DNA from: Scytonema hofmannii PCC 7110
GTDB lineage: Bacteria; Cyanobacteriota; Cyanobacteriia; Cyanobacteriales; Nostocaceae
Assembly: GCF_000346485.2 (NCBI RefSeq)
Contig: NZ_KQ976354.1
Span: 9,163,333 to 9,227,332 of the forward strand
DNA: 64,000 nucleotides
Reading direction: 5' to 3'
The position numbers and the translations under genes are program-made. Of the stretch, positions 31,571 to 38,862 are shown one piece after another. Numbering within the stretch: position 1 is the stretch's first letter; every line of letters starts with the position of its first letter. Below the pieces are notes generated by a model. The model worked only from the letters and a program-made list of their open reading frames with translations, had not been told where the DNA came from and searched no databases.

Positions 31571-31861
31571 AAGATTTTCTCCTTTCAAAAATTATAAGAA
31601 AAATAAAGAATAAAGGCATTCCGCGTGGGAATGTAAGAGAATGTCTCAGATTACGTGAGTTCGACGAAGCACTCATCAGACCTCACCCCAAATCCCTCTC
31701 CTAGGAGGAGAGGAGCTTCAAACCCTGATTATAACGTTGCTCCTCTCTCTCCTTTGAGGATACAGCTGGTCAATAAGGGCTTAAGCCCTCATTTCACAAT
31801 ACGAAAAATTTATAACCTAGAAAACTTAGGTCATTAGCGGTAAAGTAGGAATAGAAGTAAA
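31571..31861. other. Gap between divergent genes with dispersed hairpin
   Basis: Holds the promoters of the protease operon (minus) and of the GNAT toxin-antitoxin operon (plus). At 31680-31712 the common cyanobacterial element CCTCACCCCAAATCCC-CTCTCCTAGGAGGAGAG folds into a hairpin. AGGAAT at about 31846 is a weak ribosome site for the gene at 31862. Confidence 0.45.
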
Positions 31862-32665
31862 ATGTATGTTTTCAACCTAGATATAAAAATGATGTCTGGT
31901 ATTTTAAAGGCTATCAAACCTAATTACCTTCAAGATGTTTATCTCCAACAATTGGATGAACGTTTTTTTGAGCGTTGTTTCGCTCTAAATTCTACTGATG
32001 CAGAAGTTTCAGAAGAACTGGCAATCATTGCTCACCGAAATAGCACCAATATCGAAGAGATATTAAATAAATTCTCTGAAGGTTGTACTAATTTACAGAA
32101 TTGGCTCGATTTGCGTTCAAAAATTACAACTTTTGGGACTAAAGTACAGGCTTTTGTACAAAGCATTTTTCAGTCTGATAAGTCTTCTGATTATTATCAA
32201 ACTGAAAAAGAGCTATTAGATGCTTATGTTAATAGCTTTTTTCAACAGCTATCTGAACTTAACATGGCTTTATACCATATAGTTGATTCTTACTGGTGTT
32301 ACTTTTCCTCTGACATCCAAAACTTTGTTTTGCGTGGATATTTTGTATTATCTGGCGTCAACCAAGATTTCTCTTCTGCTGACTTCTCCTCTAATTCTTC
32401 TCAAGAGATTAAACAATCTTTTCAAAAATATCAATTTGCATTTTTCAGATTAGAAAAATCCATTAATTCTGTTTTAAGTAAAGAAGAGTTAAATACTCGA
32501 AAAAATCTCATAAATAAGGAGATTGCCAAGCTACTTGACAATAACTTGGCAGCACAATATAAGAATGATACCCTAATTCTATCTGAGCGAGATTCTAGAT
32601 TTCTTCTAGAGATTATAAACAATCCTCCAGAACCTTCAGACGCTTTGTTATCTATTTTTCAGTAA
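31862..32665 (+). CDS. Putative non-canonical antitoxin: helical domain with DUF1778-type tail
   Basis: 267 residues (ATG 31862; 31889 or 31892 also possible). The last 28 residues, starting LSERDSRFLLEI and containing NNPPEPSDALLSIF, have the pattern of the toxin-neutralising tail of DUF1778/TacA antitoxins; compare LSEQDWEIF...ENPPE in the DUF1778 gene at 13747. The other ~238 residues are not a ribbon-helix-helix domain: they are mostly alpha-helical (EILNKFSEGCTNLQNWLDLR, ELLDAYVNSFFQQLSELNMA, LNTRKNLINKEIAKLLDNNL), without recognised motif. The TacT-like GNAT gene follows after 32 bases. I infer that this is its antitoxin, with an unknown domain in place of the DNA-binding one. The N-terminal domain might be a sensor. 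Family not recognised. Confidence 0.6.
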   Translation: MYVFNLDIKMMSGILKAIKPNYLQDVYLQQLDERFFERCFALNSTDAEVSEELAIIAHRNSTNIEEILNKFSEGCTNLQNWLDLRSKITTFGTKVQAFVQSIFQSDKSSDYYQTEKELLDAYVNSFFQQLSELNMALYHIVDSYWCYFSSDIQNFVLRGYFVLSGVNQDFSSADFSSNSSQEIKQSFQKYQFAFFRLEKSINSVLSKEELNTRKNLINKEIAKLLDNNLAAQYKNDTLILSERDSRFLLEIINNPPEPSDALLSIFQ

Positions 32666-32697
32666 AATTATTAACCTACAGAATTAGCAATAAATTT

Positions 32698-33255
32698 GTG
32701 TCTTGGATCGTTAGTCCCTTAAATTGTACTGGACATACTCGTAGCAGCTTAAAAAAAATATTATTTAACTGCGGGTCAGACGAAGGAGATATCCAGCTTA
32801 ATAACTACTTAAAGCAATATGCTTGGATTAATCATGAAAGTGGATTAAGTAAAACCTTTGTTGCACATTCCTCTGAAGACAGTAAAAATATAGTTGGTTA
32901 CTACTCTTCAAGTATGAGCAACATTGAACCATCAGGGTTACCCGATAACTTAAAAAATACTCTTCCTGCTTATCCTATTCCTGTTATGCTAATTGGGAAG
33001 CTGGCTGTAGACCAACAACACCAGTCTTTAGGTGTTGGAAAGAGACTTTTAAAACACGCTATTGAAACTGTTTTGCTGATTTCTGACTATATTGGTGTTT
33101 ATGCAATTAGGATAGATTCAAAAAACGAAAAAGCGAAAAAATATTATGTAGAAAAAAGAGGTTTTTTATCTCTTCAAGATAGTTTAACCGTAATCCTACC
33201 ACTATCAGTCCTTAAAAAACTTAATTTAGCAATAAAAAAAGAAGATCCGACTTGA
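32698..33255 (+). CDS. TacT-type GNAT acetyltransferase toxin
   Basis: 185 residues, GTG start at 32698. The layout is that of TacT/AtaT-like toxins: NNYLKQYAWINHESGLSKTF near the N-terminus, VGYYSSSMS, the conserved P-x-x-x-I-G-K-L-A-V-D strand, acetyl-CoA loop QHQSLGVGKRLL (residues 107-118), YAIRIDSKNEKAKKYYVEKR and a Tyr at 149/150 in the place of the catalytic Tyr. Such toxins acetylate the amino group of aminoacyl-tRNA and stop translation. Length is slightly above the usual ~165-170. It is preceded by the gene with the DUF1778-like tail. No ordinary DUF1778 gene is next to it. Confidence 0.85.
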   Translation: MSWIVSPLNCTGHTRSSLKKILFNCGSDEGDIQLNNYLKQYAWINHESGLSKTFVAHSSEDSKNIVGYYSSSMSNIEPSGLPDNLKNTLPAYPIPVMLIGKLAVDQQHQSLGVGKRLLKHAIETVLLISDYIGVYAIRIDSKNEKAKKYYVEKRGFLSLQDSLTVILPLSVLKKLNLAIKKEDPT

Positions 33256-33501
33256 AAAACAATTAAAAACTTTTGACGAGTAGATAACGATCGCACTCCC
33301 CACCATCCGTGACAGGTTAAGAAAATTACACATTTGTTAAGAGGTTGCAGGAAAAGGGGACAAATCCGGCTTGGATACTGGCTTTCGCAGGGCTTTGACC
33401 ACACCCTAAGTCTTGTCTTCTACCTACTGAATACTTTATTGTAAAAACCATTCAAAATCAGTAAACTTAAATAGAATCAGAGTGCTGGAGCTGGCTGAAA
33501 A

Positions 33502-36500
33502 ATGACTATCGAAGAAGCATTAGTTATTATAGATACAGCGCTGCATCCAGAGTCTTTAAGTGACTTGCAAGAATTAATATTACGTCATTCCTGGGAAGGC
33601 AAGAGTTATCCTGAAATAGGAGAAATCTGTGGTTATGACCCTAACTATGTAAAAGACACAGGGTCAAAGTTATGGAAATTACTTTCCAAAAGCTTAGGTG
33701 AAGAAATATCCAAAAGCAATTTCCGGACAGTTCTCAGACGGCGTGCTACAGCAGAAGACAAGGCGATACAGGTACAAAATAGACAAGAAGAAATTATCTC
33801 CCCCTCCCTCCCTCCCCCCCTCCCCCCCTCCTCTTACCCCCCACTCCCTACTCCCCACTCCCTACTCCCTAAACAAGATTGGGGTGATGCGGTTGATGTC
33901 CCCATTTTTCTGGGGCGCACACAGGAAATCAATACGCTTCAGCAATGGATAGTAGAAGAAAACTGTCGTTTAATTGCATTGTTGGGGATGGGGGGTATCG
34001 GTAAAACAGCACTGTCTATCAAATTTGCAGAACACATTCAAAATGAGTTTGAATATGTTGTTTGGCGAAGCCTCCGGAATGCTCCACCTGTAGAAGATAT
34101 GTTGCTCAGCTTACTGCAATTTTTATCTAATCAACAGGCAACAGAAGCAAATTTACCAAAAGATACAAATGGCAGAATTTCTCGATTAATAGACTATTTA
34201 CGTTCCTCGCGTTGTTTGCTCGTTTTAGATAATGCTGAAACAATTATGGGTGGAGGTAATCGTGCAGGACAGTATTTAGAAGGATATGAAGGTTACGGCG
34301 ATTTGTTCCGGCGTATAGGAGAAGCTCGCCATAAAAGCTGCTTGTTGTTAACAAGTCGTGAAAAACCCAAGGAATTTGTTGTGCTAGAAGGGGAAATACT
34401 TCCGGTTCGCTCATTACCAATTACTGGTTTAACGGAAACAGATGTTAGAGAAATATTAAGAGTGAAAGGTCAGTTTTCTGGTTCCGATAATGAATGGCAA
34501 TTGCTGATTTCTCACTATGCGGGCAATCCTCTAGCACTGAAAATAGTGGCGGGAGGAATTCAAGATTTATTTGATGGCAGTATTTCTAATTATCTAGAGA
34601 TTTTAAATCAAGGAACTGTGATTTTTGATGATATACGCGACTTGTTAAAACTCGATTTTTGTCGCCTGCTAGATTTAGAAAAAGAGGTGATGTACTGGTT
34701 GGCAATTGAGCGAGAACCCGTTTCTATATTAGAGTTAAGAGAACATATTCTTTCCCCAGAAGCCAAGCAAAAAATACCGGAAACTTTGAGAGGTTTGGGT
34801 CAGCGATCGCTTATTGAAAAAACAGCGAATGGTTTTACGCAACAGCCTGTAGTCATGGACTATATTACAGAGCGGTTGATTGACGAATCTTATCAAGGGA
34901 TAGTGAGTGGAGAAATAAAAATTTTTCAGAATCATTCGCTGTTAAATGCCCAAGTAAAAGACTATATCAGAGAAGCTCAGATTCGTCTGATTGTCAAACC
35001 TCTGATTGACAAGCTTCTGGCTGCTAGCAATCAAACTAACTTGGAAAATAGAATAAAGCAAATTCTGGAAAAAGAGCAACAAAAGACACCTCCAGAACCT
35101 GGATATGTAGCAGGTAATATTCTCAATATTTTGTCTCAATTAAAAGTTGATTTAACTGGCTATGATTTTTCTCATTTAACTGTATGGCAAGCTTATTTAC
35201 AAGATACTTCCTTGCAAAAAGTCAATTTTGCTGGTGCAGACCTGACAAAATCAGTTTTTGCAGAAACGTTAAGTAGTATAACTTCAGTTGCTTTTAGTTC
35301 AGATGGTGAATTGCTAGCGACATGTGACGTGAATTGTGAAGTGCGCTTGTGGGAAATTAAAGATGTTCAAATAAGATACATAGCATCTTTACAAGGGCAT
35401 ACAAACTGGGTGCATTCTGTGACATTTAGTCCTGTTTCTTCTAGCAAGCCTGAAGGGATGATAGCGAGTGGAAGCGAAGACCAAACTGTTCGTATTTGGG
35501 ATATCAGCACCGGTGAATGCATCCACGTACTGCAAGGACACACAAGCAGGGTTTGGTCAGTGGCTTTTAGTCCAATTCTAATGGATTCTACACTAGGTGG
35601 GATTGTTGCTAGTGGTGGCGATGACCGCACTATTAAACTCTGGGATGTTGCCACAGGAAGATGTCTGAAAACTTTGCAAGAACATACTGGAGGAGTGAGT
35701 TCAGTTGCTTTCCATCCTCGAGGAAATTTACTTGCTAGTGGTAGTGGAGATGGTACAATCCGTTTTTGGGATGTCACCGAGGGTCAGTGTGTAAAAATCT
35801 TGGAGGGACACACGGGTGGCGTCAGTTCGGTTGCCTTTAGCCCTGATGGAAGTTTACTTGCAAGTGGAAGTGAAGACCGGACAGTTCGTTTGTGGGATAT
35901 AAAAGAGTCACGCTGTATAAAAACTTTACAAGGACACACGGGTTTAGTTTGGTCAGTTGCTTTTAGCCCTAATGGAAGTTTACTGGCAAGTGGGAGTGAA
36001 GACCATACTGTACGTTTGTGGGATATTCCTGAGGGGAATTGCATTAGGGTTTTACACGGACATACCAACCGCATTTGGTCAGTGGCTTTTAATCCCATTT
36101 TTCAAAATGGGCTTGGTAGCATTTTAGTGAGTGGTAGCAAAGACCAAACTGTGAGACTGTGGAATGTCTCTAACGGCAGTTGCTTGAGAACTATACGCGG
36201 ATACACCAATTGGATAGGATGGATTGCCTTTAGTCCTGATGGCAAGTTCCTGACTAGTGCAAATGAAGATCGAACAGTCAGGCTGTGGAATGTTGCTGAT
36301 GGCAAATGTCAAGCGGTTCTTAAAGGACATACCCATCAGGTTTGGTCTGTGGCGTTCAATCCTGATGGAAAAATCTTAGCGAGTGGAAGTGAAGATCGTA
36401 CAATCCGTCTGTGGAATGTGGATGATAGCCGATGCATTCATGTTTTATCAGGGCATACCAGTCGTGTTTGGTCGGTTGCTTTTAGTTTGGATGGTAAAAC

Positions 36501-37248
36501 TTTAGCCAGTGGTGGTGGAGATTGCACAATTAAGCTTTGGGATGTAAACAGTGGTAAGTGCAGGAAAACACTAAACGAACACACGAGTTTGGTTTGGTCA
36601 GTGGCTTTTTGTCCTGCTCCTATCAGCGCTTCATATAAAGATGGAATATTGGCAAGTGGGAGTGGCGATCGCACTATTAAATTATGGGATATTAACACTG
36701 GTGAGTGTATAAAAACTTTAGAAGGGCATAAAAGTTGGGTATTTAGTGTTGCCTTTAGTTCTGACGGCAAGATGTTAGCGAGTTCTGGTGCTGATGGAAC
36801 TATTAGGTTGTGGAATATTTCAGAAGGGACTTGTGTAAAAGTGTTACAAACCGATACCAAACTGATTTTGCAACTTGCTTTTATTCCGGAAACAGGAAGG
36901 CAAAACCTTCCACCATTACTAGCATGTGGTAGTGACGATCGCAAAATCCGTATTTGGGATGTTTCTCAGGGCAAATGTATTAAAGTTTTACAAGGGCATA
37001 CTGCTTGGATTTGGTCAGTTGCATTTAGCCCAGATGGTAAAATTTTAGCCAGTGGCAGTCAGGATGAAACGATTAAGCTGTGGGACATGAACACGGATGA
37101 AAACATCAAAACTCTTGTGTCTGAAAAACCCTACCAAGGAATGAACATCACTGATATTAAGGGTTTAACTCAAGCAAATATTGCTACCTTAAAATCTTTG
37201 GGTGCAGTAGAATTTGGTATGGATGAAAAAGGGAAAAATTTATTATAA
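33502..37248 (+). CDS. STAND NTPase: HTH-like N-domain, NB-ARC, 14 WD40 repeats
   Basis: 1248 residues. Residues 1-82 are a helical domain of the vWA-MoxR-associated (vMAP) type, HTH-like (LRHSWEGKSYPEIGEICGYD, GSKLWKLLSKSLGEE). Residues about 100-124 are a Pro/Ser linker encoded by ACTCCCT-type repeats (PSLPPPLPPSSYPPLPTP). NB-ARC follows at about 130-420: Walker A LGMGGIGKTALS, Walker B CLLVLDNAETI, sensor LLLTSREKP, GLPL-like YAGNPLALKI. A helical region (425-580) contains LTGYDFSHLTVWQAYLQDTS, then 14 WD40 units (about 590-1205; GSEDRTVRLWD repeats), enough for two seven-bladed propellers. STAND proteins act as switch-like sensors that oligomerise on ligand binding; many work in signalling or anti-phage defence. 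The paralog at 38863 lacks the WD40 part. Confidence 0.92.
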   Translation: MTIEEALVIIDTALHPESLSDLQELILRHSWEGKSYPEIGEICGYDPNYVKDTGSKLWKLLSKSLGEEISKSNFRTVLRRRATAEDKAIQVQNRQEEIISPSLPPPLPPSSYPPLPTPHSLLPKQDWGDAVDVPIFLGRTQEINTLQQWIVEENCRLIALLGMGGIGKTALSIKFAEHIQNEFEYVVWRSLRNAPPVEDMLLSLLQFLSNQQATEANLPKDTNGRISRLIDYLRSSRCLLVLDNAETIMGGGNRAGQYLEGYEGYGDLFRRIGEARHKSCLLLTSREKPKEFVVLEGEILPVRSLPITGLTETDVREILRVKGQFSGSDNEWQLLISHYAGNPLALKIVAGGIQDLFDGSISNYLEILNQGTVIFDDIRDLLKLDFCRLLDLEKEVMYWLAIEREPVSILELREHILSPEAKQKIPETLRGLGQRSLIEKTANGFTQQPVVMDYITERLIDESYQGIVSGEIKIFQNHSLLNAQVKDYIREAQIRLIVKPLIDKLLAASNQTNLENRIKQILEKEQQKTPPEPGYVAGNILNILSQLKVDLTGYDFSHLTVWQAYLQDTSLQKVNFAGADLTKSVFAETLSSITSVAFSSDGELLATCDVNCEVRLWEIKDVQIRYIASLQGHTNWVHSVTFSPVSSSKPEGMIASGSEDQTVRIWDISTGECIHVLQGHTSRVWSVAFSPILMDSTLGGIVASGGDDRTIKLWDVATGRCLKTLQEHTGGVSSVAFHPRGNLLASGSGDGTIRFWDVTEGQCVKILEGHTGGVSSVAFSPDGSLLASGSEDRTVRLWDIKESRCIKTLQGHTGLVWSVAFSPNGSLLASGSEDHTVRLWDIPEGNCIRVLHGHTNRIWSVAFNPIFQNGLGSILVSGSKDQTVRLWNVSNGSCLRTIRGYTNWIGWIAFSPDGKFLTSANEDRTVRLWNVADGKCQAVLKGHTHQVWSVAFNPDGKILASGSEDRTIRLWNVDDSRCIHVLSGHTSRVWSVAFSLDGKTLASGGGDCTIKLWDVNSGKCRKTLNEHTSLVWSVAFCPAPISASYKDGILASGSGDRTIKLWDINTGECIKTLEGHKSWVFSVAFSSDGKMLASSGADGTIRLWNISEGTCVKVLQTDTKLILQLAFIPETGRQNLPPLLACGSDDRKIRIWDVSQGKCIKVLQGHTAWIWSVAFSPDGKILASGSQDETIKLWDMNTDENIKTLVSEKPYQGMNITDIKGLTQANIATLKSLGAVEFGMDEKGKNLL
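33800..33870. repeat. CCTCCC / ACTCCCT array inside STAND gene
   Basis: C-rich tract followed by five ACTCCCT/ACTCCCC units in frame, coding the Pro-rich linker between the HTH-like and NB-ARC domains. Confidence 0.88.
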
Positions 37249-37318
37249 GGAAAAGCGGTCAGCGAGTGGGTAGATATATATGTTGTTGAATATATTTTAA
37301 ATTCTTGGGTAACTGTAA

Positions 37319-38161
37319 ATGTTAAAGCAAAATACTAAACCCTCCAAAACAAAAAACCCACCTATCACCTTAATACTTCAGGTTTGTACTTGGATAGAAG
37401 TTATTGTACTGACAGCAGCAAGCATTATTTTGTTCTTTTTTCCGGAGTTTAGCAATTCTCGTTGGGTATGGCAAATTCGCCCTTACAACTCACACTTTTT
37501 AGGTGCAGTTTACTTGGCAGCAATTGTACCAACAGCCATGCTATTAGTGGTGCGTCAGTGGAAAATAGCACGGCTGATCATCCCCATGCAGTTAACTTTT
37601 ACCATCATTCTGCTAGTAGTTTCATTATTTTATCTAGAGCGTTTTAACTTTAGCAGACGCATAACCTGGGGTTGGTTCTTCCTTTACGCTATCATTCCCT
37701 TCACTACAATCTGTCATATTTGGTTGTATCGACGTTTGCGACCTGTAGAATCTCTTTTTGTATCTTCATCATGGCGTTTTTACCTACGAGTACAGACATT
37801 TTTACTGACTTTTTACGGTTTGGGTTTATTATTTGCTCCAAATACTTTTACTGCTTTTTGGCCTTGGAAAGTTGATAGCTTTCACAGTCAGTTATACAGT
37901 GCTGTGTTTTTTACCCTTGCTATTGGCGCATTTTTGCTATCCCGTGTCTGTTTATATACAGAGCTTTTTACATTAGGATTAACAGAATTTGTTTTGGGAT
38001 TCACTCAGATTTTAGGAGTTTTGAAGGCTGATGTAAAACTCCATAAAATTAACTGGTTGATTCCCAGTACTTGGTTTTGGATTAGCATTTTTGTGTTGCT
38101 GATGATTTCTGGAGGAGCAATGATTTGGCAATCTCAAAGAACAGTGACCAGTGACCAGTGA
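37319..38161 (+). CDS. Integral membrane protein of unknown function, repeat-derived C-terminus
   Basis: 280 residues with about eight hydrophobic helices (for example EVIVLTAASIILFFFP, FLGAVYLAAIVPTAMLLVV, TFTIILLVVSLFYL, LFTLGLTEFVLGF, FWISIFVLLMISGGAMI). The order and lack of motifs allow no functional call. The last six residues TVTSDQ and the stop codon come from a GTGACCA repeat array. It follows the STAND gene by 70 bases on the same strand and is followed by another small membrane protein. Confidence 0.75.
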   Translation: MLKQNTKPSKTKNPPITLILQVCTWIEVIVLTAASIILFFFPEFSNSRWVWQIRPYNSHFLGAVYLAAIVPTAMLLVVRQWKIARLIIPMQLTFTIILLVVSLFYLERFNFSRRITWGWFFLYAIIPFTTICHIWLYRRLRPVESLFVSSSWRFYLRVQTFLLTFYGLGLLFAPNTFTAFWPWKVDSFHSQLYSAVFFTLAIGAFLLSRVCLYTELFTLGLTEFVLGFTQILGVLKADVKLHKINWLIPSTWFWISIFVLLMISGGAMIWQSQRTVTSDQ

Positions 38162-38219
38162 CCAGTGACCAGTGACCAATGACCAGTGACCAGTGACCAA
38201 TGACAAATGACAAATAACA
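38142..38219. repeat. GTGACCA array running into CAAATGA array
   Basis: About nine 7-base units of GTGACCA (with two GACCAAT variants), followed by two CAAATGA units. The array provides the last residues and stop of the upstream gene and the ATG of the downstream gene (38207). Confidence 0.92.
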
Positions 38220-38602
38220 AAAATATTACGATTTTACGCTTATATCTCTGGTTAATAGGAAGTAGTTTGTTTGTGCAGGGTATGGTGTCAATGGTTGTGA
38301 CAACAGCCAACTTGCATCTACCCACCTTAATTCATAAACTCATCATTACAGACCCCTTGCACTCTTTCATTCACATATGCTGGGGACTGGGAATATCACT
38401 CTTACTTGCTAGAAGAATCAGCAAACCTCGGCTTGTCCGTTTAGCTTTATCATATGGTGTTTTCATACTTATTCTGGGATTTACAGGCACATTTATCCAT
38501 CACCCCTTTGGTATGCAACTTGGAAGAGGTGAAAATGTCTTTCATTTCCTAAGTAGTTCAGTAGCTTTGATACTTGGGATTCGGGTGATGAAAGAACTCT
38601 AA
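38207..38602 (+). CDS. Small membrane protein of unknown function
   Basis: 131 residues with four hydrophobic helices (LRLYLWLIGSSLFVQGMVSM, HSFIHICWGLGISLLLA, LALSYGVFILILGFTGTF, FHFLSSSVALILGIRV). His and Pro residues between helices (HHPFGMQLGRGENVFH) could bind metal. The first codons ATGACAAATAACAAA lie at the end of a CAAATGA repeat array, so the native start may have been replaced. No family recognised. Confidence 0.65.
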   Translation: MTNNKNITILRLYLWLIGSSLFVQGMVSMVVTTANLHLPTLIHKLIITDPLHSFIHICWGLGISLLLARRISKPRLVRLALSYGVFILILGFTGTFIHHPFGMQLGRGENVFHFLSSSVALILGIRVMKEL

Positions 38603-38697
38603 ATTCAGGGTTGGTTTTAAGCCTAGAGCATCGGTACAGTAATCCCAAAAACCCAGTTTCTTCGAGTTGAGCATAGGAGATATCAAGCACGCAAGAG

Positions 38698-38805
38698 AAT
38701 TGAAATCGCGGCTATACAAACAAAGTCCACCTGCGTGGACTGATGCATCAAAGCCTGCGGAGGCTGGCTTTGTTTGTATAGCAAGAGAATTCTATTCTTG
38801 CAGGC
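38698..38805. repeat. Dispersed ~100-base folded repeat, copy C
   Basis: Arms AATCGCGGCTATACAAACAA and TTTGTTTGTATAGCAAGAGA enclose the hairpins AAGTCCACCTGCGTGGACT and AAGCCTGCGGAGGCTGGCTT. Same plan as copies A and B at 5.0 and 6.9 kb. Confidence 0.8.
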
Positions 38806-38862
38806 TTGTGCCAAATTGGGATGCTCCCTTACAACATTGAAAGCATTATCGTGCAATAAACT

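Noticed and set aside
35367-36944. Long minus-strand open frames opposite to the WD40 repeats
   Set aside because: Repeated sense codons leave the opposite frame open; the translations are repeats without fold.
38142-38219. Possible CRISPR array
   Set aside because: The units are contiguous 7-mers without spacers; no cas genes are in the window.
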